The notes: generated by a model from the sequence alone, not told the origin. Counted from the first letter of the stretch, positions 1 to 9,961 are shown. The stretch: 45,180 nt of DNA from Candidatus Yanofskyibacteriota bacterium (GCA_903897805.1 CAIUCV010000016.1:1-45180), one strand, 5' to 3'. Numbers and translations are program-made.

Positions 1-248
1 AGCGTGGTTTTCTCATCCGTTGCTCTTGCCACCATTTGTCAAGGCGCAAGGGCCTATGACAAAACCATGCTGGCGGCAAACGCAGCGGCCCCAGAAGGCA
101 CTATGACCTTCGCCCAATATCCCCAAAGTCCTTTCTGAAAATTTCTTAGATAGGGGGTCGTTCTAGCCACTTTTTTTTAAAAATAAAAACCTCCTAGTCC
201 CAGATACTTTCTTAGAAAGTGTCGGGTTTTGGAGGGTCAAGGTGGAAA

Positions 249-947
249 CTAAAAAATATACTTGCGGCGAGCGAAGAGATAGCGCAGATACCACCCGTCC
301 CCGAGGCAGCAGCAGCGCAGGCCGAGCTCCCGACCACCGGTGAAGCTCCAGAAGTTGAGCGCTTGCGGGTAGTCGTGCGCGTCGCACCAGGGATTCTCCG
401 GGATAAAGATGTGATGTCTCTCTCGTTGGTCGTCGGGATGGTCCTCTTGGAAGCGGAGGCCATCCTCATAGTGCGGGTAGCCGCAGCCGGGTTCTTCGCA
501 ACGGGCCCGGACTTCTTCGGTTGTGGGATCGTGGTCGAACTCGAAGAACTCGAGGATGACCGGCCGCCGTCTGCCATGGCCGGATGGCATGTTGGCTTGG
601 GTGATGTCGGAGTGGATAGAGCTCGGCCTATTCCTGCCCTCCAATCTCTTGGCGGCCTCAATGATCTGGTCAGTGGTGCGGCCGCCGCCGATTATGATGG
701 TAACGGTTTTGACGATTCTAATACCGGCACTGATTGGTACTGGAGATTTTAGATAATCCGGAACTGGGCTTATCAGGTTCGCAATGGCACCCTGAAATTC
801 CTCCTCGGTGTCGGCATAATTAATCCTCTTCGCCACCTCAAAAAGCTTAAACGTTTCTTCGTCCAAACGAATATGACCCTGATGGTGCCTGGAAATAATC
901 TTTTCGATGATAATCATTAAAGCGGTTGCTTTCCTACCAACTGACAT
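249..947 (-). CDS. hypothetical protein, Cys/His-rich C-terminal half
   Basis: 232-aa ORF; AAGGAG-type SD just upstream of ATG on minus strand (ggagataaaaATG); no recognised family; C-x4-C and HH motifs in C-terminal half. Confidence 0.6.
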   Translation of the reverse strand: MSVGRKATALMIIIEKIISRHHQGHIRLDEETFKLFEVAKRINYADTEEEFQGAIANLISPVPDYLKSPVPISAGIRIVKTVTIIIGGGRTTDQIIEAAKRLEGRNRPSSIHSDITQANMPSGHGRRRPVILEFFEFDHDPTTEEVRARCEEPGCGYPHYEDGLRFQEDHPDDQRERHHIFIPENPWCDAHDYPQALNFWSFTGGRELGLRCCCLGDGWYLRYLFARRKYIF

Positions 948-993
948 TTTTATCTCCTTTTCCTTGTATAAGAACCGTTTAAATACTACCTAA

Positions 994-2100
994 TTATCCA
1001 GTCCGCGTCAAGAGCTTGAGTATTTTCTCCCTGAATGTCTCCTTGTCAAATTTGAGGGCATGGGAGCGGATAGCTTGAGGATCCCAGTCGGTTTGATAAT
1101 ATTGACCGATGGCTTGGGCAAGGGAGATTTCGGTCTGCTCGTCAAAAAATATACCGGTTTTCCCATTTATTATGGTTTCTAACGCTCCCCCATCGCGATA
1201 GGCAATCACCGGGCGGCCGGAAGCCATCGCTTCAAGTGGCACAATACCGAAATCTTCAATTTGCGGGAAAATAACCGCTTGGGCATGGCTGTAAATCTCG
1301 GGCATTTTGTAATCGGAAACAAGCCCCAAAAATTGAATATTTTTCCCGGCCTGCCCTGAGCTCGCCGAACGGGCGATTTTTTCAAGCCGCTTACGCTCAG
1401 GACCGTCACCTACGATCTTTAAAGGTTTTTTTATGGCGCTAAAAACTTTGACGGCCAAATCAAAACGTTTATAAGACACCAGCCGTCCGACCATCAGGAA
1501 ATAATCGCCGATTTTATCCGCAATCTTGTATTTGTGTGTTGAAACCGGTGGATAAATCACCTGGGCGTCTCGTTCGTAATATTTTTTTATTCTTGCTCTG
1601 ACAAAATCAGAAATGGCAACAAATTTGTCCACCCGACAGGCAGCTTCTTTGTCCCAAATGCGAAGATAGGTTATGAAAATAGGAACCAGCTTTTTTATCG
1701 GCCAAGGATATTTAAACTCGTCTATGAAGCGGTGGCTGTCGTCCCACAAAAATCTGGTTGGGGTCATGCAATAACTTATGTGTCTGGTATGTGGTTTGGT
1801 GATTACGCCTTTGGCAAACGAAGCAGAATTAGAAAGTACGATATCGAATTCCGACAAATCAAACTGCTCTATTGCCAAAGGCATAAGGAGCGGGAAAACC
1901 CGGTGGTGCTTTCGGGCGAAAGGGATTTTCTGCAAAAAAGAAACGTGGATTTCCCTGCCCTTAAAAACACGGCCGGTCGCGGCTTCATCGTAAAGCAAAG
2001 TGTAAATAGGGGCATCGGGGAAAATCTCGCAAAGCGCTTCAAGCACTCTTTCCGCTCCGCCGTATTGGTTCAGATAATCGTGAACTAGGGCTATTCGCAT
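994..2100 (-). CDS. glycosyltransferase family 4 (group 1)
   Basis: MRIALVHDYLNQYGGAERVLEAL N-terminus and FGIVPLEAMASGRPVIAYRDGGALETI motif. Confidence 0.92.
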   Translation of the reverse strand: MRIALVHDYLNQYGGAERVLEALCEIFPDAPIYTLLYDEAATGRVFKGREIHVSFLQKIPFARKHHRVFPLLMPLAIEQFDLSEFDIVLSNSASFAKGVITKPHTRHISYCMTPTRFLWDDSHRFIDEFKYPWPIKKLVPIFITYLRIWDKEAACRVDKFVAISDFVRARIKKYYERDAQVIYPPVSTHKYKIADKIGDYFLMVGRLVSYKRFDLAVKVFSAIKKPLKIVGDGPERKRLEKIARSASSGQAGKNIQFLGLVSDYKMPEIYSHAQAVIFPQIEDFGIVPLEAMASGRPVIAYRDGGALETIINGKTGIFFDEQTEISLAQAIGQYYQTDWDPQAIRSHALKFDKETFREKILKLLTRTG

Positions 2101-2105
2101 GTTTA

Positions 2106-3491
2106 TTAAACCGCGGAGTGGTCGCGAAAAAGCTTAAGGACGGTCAGAAAGATAATCTTAAAATCCCGACCTAATGACCACTTCTCCATATACAAAGTGT
2201 CCAGAGCTACTTCTTTTTCAAATGGCAAATCAGAACTTCCGGAAATTTGAGCCATACCAGTGACGCCCGCCTTGATTGCCAAGACGCGCCTATGATGCTT
2301 TTCGTATCTCGCAATCTCGTCCGGCTGGTGTGGCCTCGGCCCGACTAAAGAAATGTCGCCCCGGAATACATTCCATAATTGGGGAAACTCATCCAAGCGG
2401 CATCGGCGTAAAAACCGGCCCACCCTAGTCACGCGCGGGTCGTCTCTCATCTTAAAAAGCGGGCTATCTGGCCTCTCGTTAAACTGCCACAAATGTTCCT
2501 TATATTTTTCCGCATCTTTTATCATTGAGCGGAATTTATAAAGCTTGAAGCGTTTTTTTCTGCTAACACGGCCCAATCTCACCAAAACCGGCCCCTCGCT
2601 TTCCCACTTAACGGCGAAAGCGATTGCTAAAAACAGCGGCGATAAAACAATGAGCCCGAGCGATGAACCGACTATGTCAATAATCCTTTTTATAATCTTG
2701 CCCCATCCGTCCAACGCCGTGCGGCGAAGCTCAACCAAGGGCACGCCGGTAAAAGTATCAATCACAAAATTGGCCGTTAATGTTTGGCATAAATTGGGAA
2801 CGAACTTGAAAACTATGTAGTTCTCATGGCAAAAATCTACCAGGTCCAAAACTTTTTCGGCGGGGTAATCGGGGTTAGCTAAAATAACTTCATCAATACC
2901 GGGGTTGCCAGCGGCCGCTTTAATTTCTCCAACCTCCGGATCCGTTAGATGCTTAACTATGCGATAACCGGAGGCGGGATTAGCTTTAATCTCACTGACG
3001 ATTCTCTGGGTCACGTCATCTCCGCCGATCACCATAACTTTGTGCACGCCGAAATTATATCTGGATATAAAAACTCTCTGAAGACGACGCATAATCAAAC
3101 GGCCGATGGAGACAAAGACAACGGCTAAAAACCAAGCACCCAAAACCAAAAATCTTGAATAAAAAAGTTCCTGCCTCAAAAAGATATAAATAATCACCGC
3201 CATCATGCCAGCGGACGACGCAACCACCATCCGAGAAAATTCACTAATCGCGCCCCTCGTGCTTCTTAAATTATACAAGCCGGAGATGGCATAGCTGGCA
3301 ATGAACAAGAAAGAAACGACAAGTACTAGAATAAAGTATTTCTCAAAAGGCAAATTAAACTGAAACAAAACCGGCCTGAAAGCCGACAAAATCCGGGTAC
3401 GCAAAAAATAGGTCGCGATTCCCGCCGCCAATAACATCACAAAATCAACCGGCAAAAGCAGTGCACTGAATACAAGTTCGCCTTTTTTCAT
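2106..3491 (-). CDS. undecaprenyl-phosphate sugar phosphotransferase (exopolysaccharide polyprenyl glycosylphosphotransferase)
   Basis: N-terminal TM segments, CoA-binding-like domain, C-terminal KRIIDIVGSSLGLIVLSPLFL...LYKFRSM...DEFPQLWNVFRGDISLVGPRP; ORF track start 3527 overlaps the rnpB promoter, internal Met at 3491 preferred. Confidence 0.92.
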   Translation of the reverse strand: MKKGELVFSALLLPVDFVMLLAAGIATYFLRTRILSAFRPVLFQFNLPFEKYFILVLVVSFLFIASYAISGLYNLRSTRGAISEFSRMVVASSAGMMAVIIYIFLRQELFYSRFLVLGAWFLAVVFVSIGRLIMRRLQRVFISRYNFGVHKVMVIGGDDVTQRIVSEIKANPASGYRIVKHLTDPEVGEIKAAAGNPGIDEVILANPDYPAEKVLDLVDFCHENYIVFKFVPNLCQTLTANFVIDTFTGVPLVELRRTALDGWGKIIKRIIDIVGSSLGLIVLSPLFLAIAFAVKWESEGPVLVRLGRVSRKKRFKLYKFRSMIKDAEKYKEHLWQFNERPDSPLFKMRDDPRVTRVGRFLRRCRLDEFPQLWNVFRGDISLVGPRPHQPDEIARYEKHHRRVLAIKAGVTGMAQISGSSDLPFEKEVALDTLYMEKWSLGRDFKIIFLTVLKLFRDHSAV

Positions 3492-3520
3492 CGGCTTAAA
3501 CTTACTACAAAAAAAGTAAA

Positions 3521-3549
3521 TTGACAACAGATGACCATTAAGATATAAT
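3521..3549 (+). promoter_or_regulatory. sigma70-type promoter of rnpB
   Basis: TTGACA (3521-3526), 17-nt spacer, TATAAT (3544-3549); predicted TSS about 3556 coincides with RNase P RNA 5' end. Confidence 0.9.
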
Positions 3550-3556
3550 TAAGATG

Positions 3557-3945
3557 TCTTGGCAAATCGGGTGATTGCCCCGACGCAAAGGTCGGGGAGG
3601 AAAGTCCGAACACTCCTGTCGATGAGGCAGGAAAAGGGCAGCGGCTAACGGCCGCCAAGTATAAGATCTGCAGTTCTTCCTCTTAAGAGAAGAGTGGCGG
3701 ATTAAAACTTAGGGAAAGTGGCACAGAGACTATTCCGAGCCCGCGCAAGCGGACCACGGGTGAAAAGTTCCCGAACGGGATTGCCCTATGGCAACATAGG
3801 AACATGCTAAACCCTGCCTGGTGCAAGTGCAGCGTTGTCGGTCGCAAGACCGCTTCGAAAAGTTAGCACGCTTGAGCCGCCTAGCAATAGTCGGCCTAGA
3901 GAAATAATCACACAAATACAGAATTCGGCTTATAGATTTGCCGAG
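3557..3945 (+). ncRNA. rnpB: RNase P RNA, bacterial type
   Basis: P1 arms cttggcaaatc/gatttgccgag; conserved GAGGAAAGTCCGAACAC, GGTGAAAAG, CTTGAGCC...CCTAGA, TTCGGCTTATAG. Confidence 0.95.
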
Positions 3946-3982
3946 AAATCAAAAGGCCGCCCTTGGGCGACCTTTTGATTTA
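3946..3982. terminator. bidirectional terminator hairpin between rnpB and rnhA
   Basis: aaatcaaaaggccgcccttgggcgaccttttgattt, near-perfect stem with A/T flanks. Confidence 0.8.
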
Positions 3983-4414
3983 AAGCAATTTATTTAATTC
4001 CTTATCCAGCGCCGCATTGACCAGCTTGTCGGCTTCTTTGTTTTTCTCGCGCAATAAGTGTTTGAAAACAACATCGCCGAAATCAATCTTAAGATTCCAG
4101 AGTTCCAAAAACAGCTCTCTTAGCTTCCTGCCCATTATCTTGTAATGCCCGTTGAGCTGGCGCTCCAGTAATTCGCTGTCAACATGAAACTCAACCTCCG
4201 CTTCCCCCGCCGCTTTTTTACCGATAAGCTGCTTCAATTTCTTCAGCGCGAAAATCGCCGCTTGATACTCGGCCTCGTTATTAGTGGTTTCGCCGATATA
4301 TTCGCTGTACCCCTTTTTTAATCCTCCGCCAGCTTCCTCAATTACCACCCCGATCGCTGCCGGCCCGGGGTTCCCTCGCGCCCCACCATCAGTATGTATG
4401 ATAAATTTACCCAT
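3980..4414 (-). CDS. rnhA: ribonuclease HI family protein
   Basis: MGKFIIHTDGGARGNPGPAAIGVVI, NNEAEYQA, HVDSELL, KEADKLVN. Confidence 0.93.
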   Translation of the reverse strand: MGKFIIHTDGGARGNPGPAAIGVVIEEAGGGLKKGYSEYIGETTNNEAEYQAAIFALKKLKQLIGKKAAGEAEVEFHVDSELLERQLNGHYKIMGRKLRELFLELWNLKIDFGDVVFKHLLREKNKEADKLVNAALDKELNKLL

Positions 4415-5342
4415 GCTTATTTAGGTATTCTATAATTTCCTCGGCAACTTTCAAAATCTCCGGTTTTGTTCTCCTTTCTACTCCACCTACGCCCTTATGG
4501 CCACCGCCACCGTATTTACCGAGCATCTCTCCAATGGCAATCTTATTTGGCATCTTTTTCCAAGGATTTTTACCTGCGCTAATATGGTAGCCGCCATCGC
4601 TCCGCATAACTATTACGAAATATTTAATTTTCGGGTATAAAAAATATCCCATGTATCGGGAAATAAAAGTTTTTGTTTTGGTCGTATCTACAAACACTAT
4701 TTTATCTTTCAAGGCCGAAATATCTTTGAAGATCTTTTTGGCTCTTTTGGTTTCATAATCAAGCTTTTTAAGTTCCTTTGCTATAAAAGGCAGCTTCACT
4801 ATTTTTGAAATCGATTCCGAGATAAGCCGTTTAATTATTTCCTCTTGATGTAGCGGATACGAATCGTCGGCCAGAAACAAAGCCAATCTCAAACCGGGCT
4901 CCTTAAGCTCTACGGCTTGCTTGGCCGATTTGTATGAGGCGGAGTCCACCATGTCGGCCCATCCTACCAGTTCTTTAATACAGTGAGGCGGCCGATAGCC
5001 AAATTGTTTTCCCAGATGAAAAATTATTAGGCCGCAGCAGGATTTAAATTTGGGCCCAAAATAATGAGCTTTATCGGTAGCAAAATCGCTTTTCCACTTT
5101 TCACTAATGAAAGTGCTTAAATGATGGTCAAACCAAAAATCGGCTTTCGGATGATATCTGAAATCTACAAGTATAAAGGGCTTTTTGAATTTAAACTTAG
5201 GCCATTTCTTTTGAAGTTCGGCAAAATAATTAATGGGGTTAAACGAGATTATTTTATCTCCGCGGCCTTTTAAAAAATCAAGCATCACCGCCCCTGATGC
5301 TATGCCGTCAAAATCATTGTGGAAATAAAGATGGTAATCCAT
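4407..5342 (-). CDS. DHH family phosphoesterase
   Basis: HNDFDGIASG, VDFRYHP, FDHHLSTF, C-terminal GGGGHKGVGG (DHHA1); start taken at MDYHLYF. Confidence 0.88.
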   Translation of the reverse strand: MDYHLYFHNDFDGIASGAVMLDFLKGRGDKIISFNPINYFAELQKKWPKFKFKKPFILVDFRYHPKADFWFDHHLSTFISEKWKSDFATDKAHYFGPKFKSCCGLIIFHLGKQFGYRPPHCIKELVGWADMVDSASYKSAKQAVELKEPGLRLALFLADDSYPLHQEEIIKRLISESISKIVKLPFIAKELKKLDYETKRAKKIFKDISALKDKIVFVDTTKTKTFISRYMGYFLYPKIKYFVIVMRSDGGYHISAGKNPWKKMPNKIAIGEMLGKYGGGGHKGVGGVERRTKPEILKVAEEIIEYLNKHG

Positions 5343-5386
5343 GAATCTAGCGGGATGGGCATTACCCATCCCGCTTACAAATTAAC

Positions 5387-6511
5387 CTAATTATAGTAAC
5401 CTAGCGCTTTTAAGCCAGCCAATTCGTTTCCAGCCAGAAATTCCAGCATCGCGCCGCCGCCGGTTGAAACAAAGCCATACTTATCAAGCAAGCCAAGCTT
5501 ATCGGCGGCGGCAATCGTATCGCCTCCGCCGATAATTGAGCGAGACGCTGAAGCCACTGCTTGGGCGACGATCTTCGTCCCCTCGGCAAATCTTTCAATC
5601 TCGGACAGACCCATAGGGCCGTTCCAAATTACCATTTCCGACCCTTTGATAATCTCGGCAAATTTTTCGGCAAATTCTGGACAAATATCAACTATCATTT
5701 GATTTGGGGCAATATTACCGAGCGGCATGCTGGTTGCTCCGGATTTTCCGGTTTTATCTTCGGTAACAACAATATTTTCCGGCAAAACTATTTTTGGACT
5801 GGAGACATCGACAACGGTATCGTCAACTACCGACGCTCCGATTTGGATACCTTTTGCCTTAAAAAAACTGTTGGCAATCGCCCCACCGATCAAGATCTTT
5901 TCGGCCTTGTCCAGAAAATTTTTAATAACCGGGAGTTTGGTTGAAATTTTAGCCCCACCCAAAACCACAATTTTGCCCGCCACCGGTGCTTTGAGCGCCT
6001 CCGATAAATTCTCCGTCTCTTTTTTTATTAAAAATCCCGCATAAGACGGCAGGTATTCGGTGATAGCTGAAACCGACGCGTGATTGCGATGGCAGACAGC
6101 AAAGGCATCGTTAATGTAAAAATCAAAACCCCCCGATAACTTCCGGGCAAATTCTTTATCGTTCTCGATCTCGCGCTTATCCTGCCTGATATTATCCAGC
6201 AGTAAAATCGGCGAAGCATTAAACAGATTGCCCCGAGAATTCAGCTCCGAAAGAGGAACTAATGTCAGGGCCTGCCCCAAAATTTCTCCGATTTGCTCTA
6301 CAATCGGACTAAAACTCTCAATCGCTTCAATGTGACTGACCAGAGTTGCTTTCGCTCCATTTGCTACTAGATAATCAATTGTCTCTTTGGCCGATTTAAT
6401 CCTGAAAGTTTCGGCGATTTTTCCTGCCACCACTGGAACATTAAAATCAACCCTCAAGAGGACTTTTTTACCGCTTAATTCGTTTTTTCCTAGTTGGTCA
6501 ATTGTTTTCAT
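5387..6511 (-). CDS. pgk: phosphoglycerate kinase
   Basis: KKVLLRVDFNVP, ATLVSH, YINDAFAVCHRNHASV, GGAKISTKLPVI, WNGPMG, GGGDT; start overlaps tpiA stop (TAATG). Confidence 0.96.
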   Translation of the reverse strand: MKTIDQLGKNELSGKKVLLRVDFNVPVVAGKIAETFRIKSAKETIDYLVANGAKATLVSHIEAIESFSPIVEQIGEILGQALTLVPLSELNSRGNLFNASPILLLDNIRQDKREIENDKEFARKLSGGFDFYINDAFAVCHRNHASVSAITEYLPSYAGFLIKKETENLSEALKAPVAGKIVVLGGAKISTKLPVIKNFLDKAEKILIGGAIANSFFKAKGIQIGASVVDDTVVDVSSPKIVLPENIVVTEDKTGKSGATSMPLGNIAPNQMIVDICPEFAEKFAEIIKGSEMVIWNGPMGLSEIERFAEGTKIVAQAVASASRSIIGGGDTIAAADKLGLLDKYGFVSTGGGAMLEFLAGNELAGLKALGYYN

Positions 6512-7230
6512 TATATTTTTGAAACAATCCTTAATATCTCTGCAAACTCGTCTTTCCGCAAGCTGGCGCCACCGATTACGGCACCGGAGATTTCCGGACA
6601 TGAGAGGAAATCGGCAACGTTCTTCGCGGTTACGCTGCCGCCGTATAAAAAGTGTTTAGCTTCTAGTTTGTAGTTTATAGACAAAAACTCGGAAATAATT
6701 TTCAGGGCCTCCAAGGTGTTTTCGGACGTATCGGCTTTGGCACCCAGAGTAGTACTGATGGCCCAAACCGGCTCGTAAGCAATTAAAACTTTTGAAATCT
6801 GGCCGGGATCCAAACCTTCAAGGTCAGCTGATAATTGTTTTTCCAAAACCTGCCGCCTATCATCTTCCCTGTTTTTCTCTCCCACTAAAAGCACGGGTAT
6901 AATTTCCGCCTCCAGCGTGACCTTGATTTTTTTGTTTATCATCTCGTCGGTCTCGCCGATTTTGTATCGTCTGTCGGAATGGCCAATTAAAGCATAATCA
7001 GTACCGAGTTTTTGCGGTTCAAAAAAATCAGATTCTTCCCAAAATACATCTTGCGCGCCAAGAACATTATTCGGAATTGACGCTAAGTCTTTCAAAAACA
7101 TAAATGGCGGGCAAATAACTGTTTTGACATTTTTATATTTCGCCGCTTCAATAACTTCTGCACGAAAAAGCTCTTGGGCCTCGGCCAAGGTTGGAGGATT
7201 CATCTTCCAATTAGCAATTAATATTTTCAT
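6511..7230 (-). CDS. tpiA: triosephosphate isomerase
   Basis: IANWKMNP, GHSDRR, AYEPVWAI, LYGGSV, GGASL. Confidence 0.96.
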   Translation of the reverse strand: MKILIANWKMNPPTLAEAQELFRAEVIEAAKYKNVKTVICPPFMFLKDLASIPNNVLGAQDVFWEESDFFEPQKLGTDYALIGHSDRRYKIGETDEMINKKIKVTLEAEIIPVLLVGEKNREDDRRQVLEKQLSADLEGLDPGQISKVLIAYEPVWAISTTLGAKADTSENTLEALKIISEFLSINYKLEAKHFLYGGSVTAKNVADFLSCPEISGAVIGGASLRKDEFAEILRIVSKI

Positions 7231-7232
7231 AA

Positions 7233-7868
7233 TTATACTTCCGGATATTTGCTAAATTTTCTAAGTTTATGAATTTGTCTGAAAACAAACAGAATTACAA
7301 CAATTAGAATTGCGGCTAAGATTGCCAGTTCAAGCTTCTGAAAATATGGCCGCAAAAAGTCCCAGTTTTTGCCGGCAACAAAGCCAACATAGGTCAGGGA
7401 AAGATTCCAAATAAAAGACCCGGCTAGTGTGTAGCAAAGAAACTTCTTAAAATTTATTTTGCCGGCACCAATCAGCAGCGAACTAAACGTCCTGACTCCC
7501 GGCAAAAGACGGGAAAAGAATGCCACGTGGGCCTCGTAACGATCCAGCCAACGATCCATCCTTGAGATACTTTCGGAAGAAACCAAAACATATTTTCCGT
7601 AACGCTCCAAAATCGCCCGACCGCCGAAGAATCCGACAAAATAAATTATCATCGCACCTATAAGATTGGCAGCAGTTGCTACAATAACAACGAACCAAAA
7701 GTACAGATGCCCCGACGATGCCAAAAACCCACCGAAAGGTAAAACAACCTCCGAGGGAATGGGAATGGCCGCACTTTCAAGCGTCATCGTGAAAAATATG
7801 CCCCAGTAGCCAAGCTTTCCCACTAATCCCACTGCCCAGCTAATAATTTGTTCAACAATAGTAGACAA
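7233..7868 (-). CDS. DedA family membrane protein
   Basis: ESAAIPIPSEVVLPFGG, FFSRLLPGVRTFSSLLIGAGKI. Confidence 0.92.
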   Translation of the reverse strand: MSTIVEQIISWAVGLVGKLGYWGIFFTMTLESAAIPIPSEVVLPFGGFLASSGHLYFWFVVIVATAANLIGAMIIYFVGFFGGRAILERYGKYVLVSSESISRMDRWLDRYEAHVAFFSRLLPGVRTFSSLLIGAGKINFKKFLCYTLAGSFIWNLSLTYVGFVAGKNWDFLRPYFQKLELAILAAILIVVILFVFRQIHKLRKFSKYPEV

Positions 7869-8864
7869 TTAAATTTCTGCTTCTCTAAATAATTTTGCCG
7901 CTTCGTCAGGATCAACGACATTTATCTCCATGCCGCTCGCCAATTCAAAGGCTCCTACTGAGGCAACTTTTGGTAAAATCTCTATGTGCCAGGAATAAAA
8001 TTCGTGGGCTTTCAGTGAAGAGGGGCTAATCGGCGAAGTGTGAATGAAAAAATTATAATCCGGTTTGTCCAACGCCTTGCCTATTTTCTTCATAGTCGTG
8101 CAAAAGATATCTCCCAGGTCGGTAATAAGCCCATCCGGCATCTCTTCAAAATGAGAATGCCCCTCTTTGCAAAAGATTCTGACCTCATACTCGGTCTTGG
8201 AAACAAAAGGACAGAAAGCTAAAAATTTTTCGTTCTCATAAATTATCCTTTTTTTCTCGCCTATTTCCCATTCCAGCATTACATCATAGACCTTTCTTCC
8301 GTGTTTGAGATAAAAACTCTCGGAACCTTCAATGCTTCTTTTAACATCCGGGGGCAAAATCGGGATTGAAATAATCTGCGAGTGGGGATGCTGAATCGTG
8401 GCTCCCGCTTGAGCGCCGTGATTATGAAAAATCAGAGTGTATTTTCTAGAACCGCCGTCCATCATTGCGAGGTAACATTTCTGATATATTCTGAAAATTT
8501 CGGCAACCTCTTCTCCGGAGAAATCATAAAAATCCCGCTCGTGATCTCTAAACACCAAAACTTCATGCACGCCCGTCCCCTTGAGCGTCTCAAATGGTCC
8601 GACTTGTCGCACGTCCCCGTCTTCTCCCTCCATAACTGCCGGGAATTTATTCTTTATGACCTTGGCAATCCAATCGGTCCCCGCCTTATCAAAATAGGTT
8701 GCCACAACTTCATTACCGGCTTCTTCAAGGTTTTCAAAAGGACAACTCTCTCTGGGCTGCAATAATCTTCTCGCCTCTTGCCCCTCTCCCGGCCTTTTTG
8801 CCCGCCCGGTCGCGAAAAGAACCCACTCGCCAGAAACTAAATCTTTTCTAAATTCATTGATCAT
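7869..8864 (-). CDS. galT: galactose-1-phosphate uridylyltransferase family
   Basis: MINEFRKDLVSGEWVLFATGRAKRP, CPFE, HNHGAQAGATIQHPHSQI, WHIEILP. Confidence 0.88.
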   Translation of the reverse strand: MINEFRKDLVSGEWVLFATGRAKRPGEGQEARRLLQPRESCPFENLEEAGNEVVATYFDKAGTDWIAKVIKNKFPAVMEGEDGDVRQVGPFETLKGTGVHEVLVFRDHERDFYDFSGEEVAEIFRIYQKCYLAMMDGGSRKYTLIFHNHGAQAGATIQHPHSQIISIPILPPDVKRSIEGSESFYLKHGRKVYDVMLEWEIGEKKRIIYENEKFLAFCPFVSKTEYEVRIFCKEGHSHFEEMPDGLITDLGDIFCTTMKKIGKALDKPDYNFFIHTSPISPSSLKAHEFYSWHIEILPKVASVGAFELASGMEINVVDPDEAAKLFREAEI

Positions 8865-8871
8865 AAAAATA

Positions 8872-9597
8872 TCAAACCGCCTTATTATATTTGTTGGCCC
8901 ACAAATTCCATCTAATTCGCAAAACTTCAAATAACATTCTGACCATCCCACTCAATTTTACATGACTCTCGGCGTCGTTAATCCATCTTATCGGAACCTC
9001 TTTTATTTTAAACCCAAGCTTCTTGGCAATGGCAAGTATCTCAACATCAAATGCCCAGCGGAAAATGGTTTGTTTCGGAAAAACGGTTTCTGCCGCATTT
9101 TTTGAAAACATTTTAAAGCCCGCCTGCGAATCTTTAACCCCGAGCGGCACTAAAGCGTGAACGATTAAACGAAAAATGCCGCCCAAAAAATCCCTGACCC
9201 GCGGTTGCTTTACCGCTATAATCGAATCTTTCAGCCGCCGAGAGCCTATGACAATATCATAACCTTGCGCGAAAAATGGAAAGAATTTTTCAACATGGTC
9301 TATCGTTGTAGAATTGTCCGCATCCGTAAAAAGCTGGTAATCGCTTTGCGTTGAAAGTATACCTTGCCGCACGACCCAGCCCTTGCCATGATTTTCCTTA
9401 TTATCTATTAACTTCAGGCCTCTTAGTTTGCCCGTTAAGCTACCGACTATCTCTGCCGTCTTGTCTTTAGAACCATCACTAATCACCAGAATCTCATAAT
9501 CATACGACTGCTTTGAAAGATACTCGTTCACGGACAAAAGCGTCTTCTCTATCCTCTTCTCTTCATTATAGGCAGGAATTACAACCGATAATCTCAT
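8872..9597 (-). CDS. glycosyltransferase family 2, dolichyl-phosphate-glucose synthase-like
   Basis: MRLSVVIPAYNEEKRIEKTL, ISDGSKDKT, FTDADNSTTI, GSRRLKDS, DSQAGFKMF. Confidence 0.9.
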   Translation of the reverse strand: MRLSVVIPAYNEEKRIEKTLLSVNEYLSKQSYDYEILVISDGSKDKTAEIVGSLTGKLRGLKLIDNKENHGKGWVVRQGILSTQSDYQLFTDADNSTTIDHVEKFFPFFAQGYDIVIGSRRLKDSIIAVKQPRVRDFLGGIFRLIVHALVPLGVKDSQAGFKMFSKNAAETVFPKQTIFRWAFDVEILAIAKKLGFKIKEVPIRWINDAESHVKLSGMVRMLFEVLRIRWNLWANKYNKAV

Positions 9598-9630
9598 AAA
9601 AATAGTATAGCAAAGATAATCGCTTTGGCC

Positions 9631-9657
9631 AAAAAGAAAAAACCGCTCGTTAGGCGG
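9631..9657 (-). terminator. intrinsic terminator after the 103-aa ORF
   Basis: minus strand CCGC-CTAACGA-GCGG followed by TTTTTTCTTTTT. Confidence 0.7.
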
Positions 9658-9961
9658 CCGGTTGCTTCTCAAATTCTTGGCAGATCTTAATGCACAAACC
9701 TACGATCGTTTCTTGGCTCTCTTTCAACTGGCTCGGAGTGCATAAGTCAGGCCGGAATTTCCTGAAAAAACTGAGAAGTGCGACAACGTTGGCATCTCTT
9801 CCCTTTTCATCTAGCAAAAGAAGTCTCAAAAAATCCCTGATTTTTTGAAAGAACACACCCGAACTATCACTTTCCAGACAAAGACCTTTCTTCACATGTC
9901 TCTCTATCCTTTCTAATTCTTCTCTCCAAGACCCGTATTCTCCCAGGACTTTTTCTGCCAT
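9650..9961 (-). CDS. hypothetical protein
   Basis: 103-aa ORF in operon direction, terminator at 3' end; no family recognised. Confidence 0.6.
   Translation of the reverse strand: MAEKVLGEYGSWREELERIERHVKKGLCLESDSSGVFFQKIRDFLRLLLLDEKGRDANVVALLSFFRKFRPDLCTPSQLKESQETIVGLCIKICQEFEKQPAA

Noticed and set aside
1-138. Open plus-strand frame from the window edge ending in TGA (…AYDKTMLAANAAAPEGTMTFAQYPQSPF*)
   Set aside because: Could be the 3' end of a gene, but too short and without a recognisable motif to call.
212-756. Overlapping ORFs 212-661(-), 219-752(+), 523-756(+)
   Set aside because: Low-complexity shadow ORFs over the 249-947 minus ORF, which has the better SD and composition.
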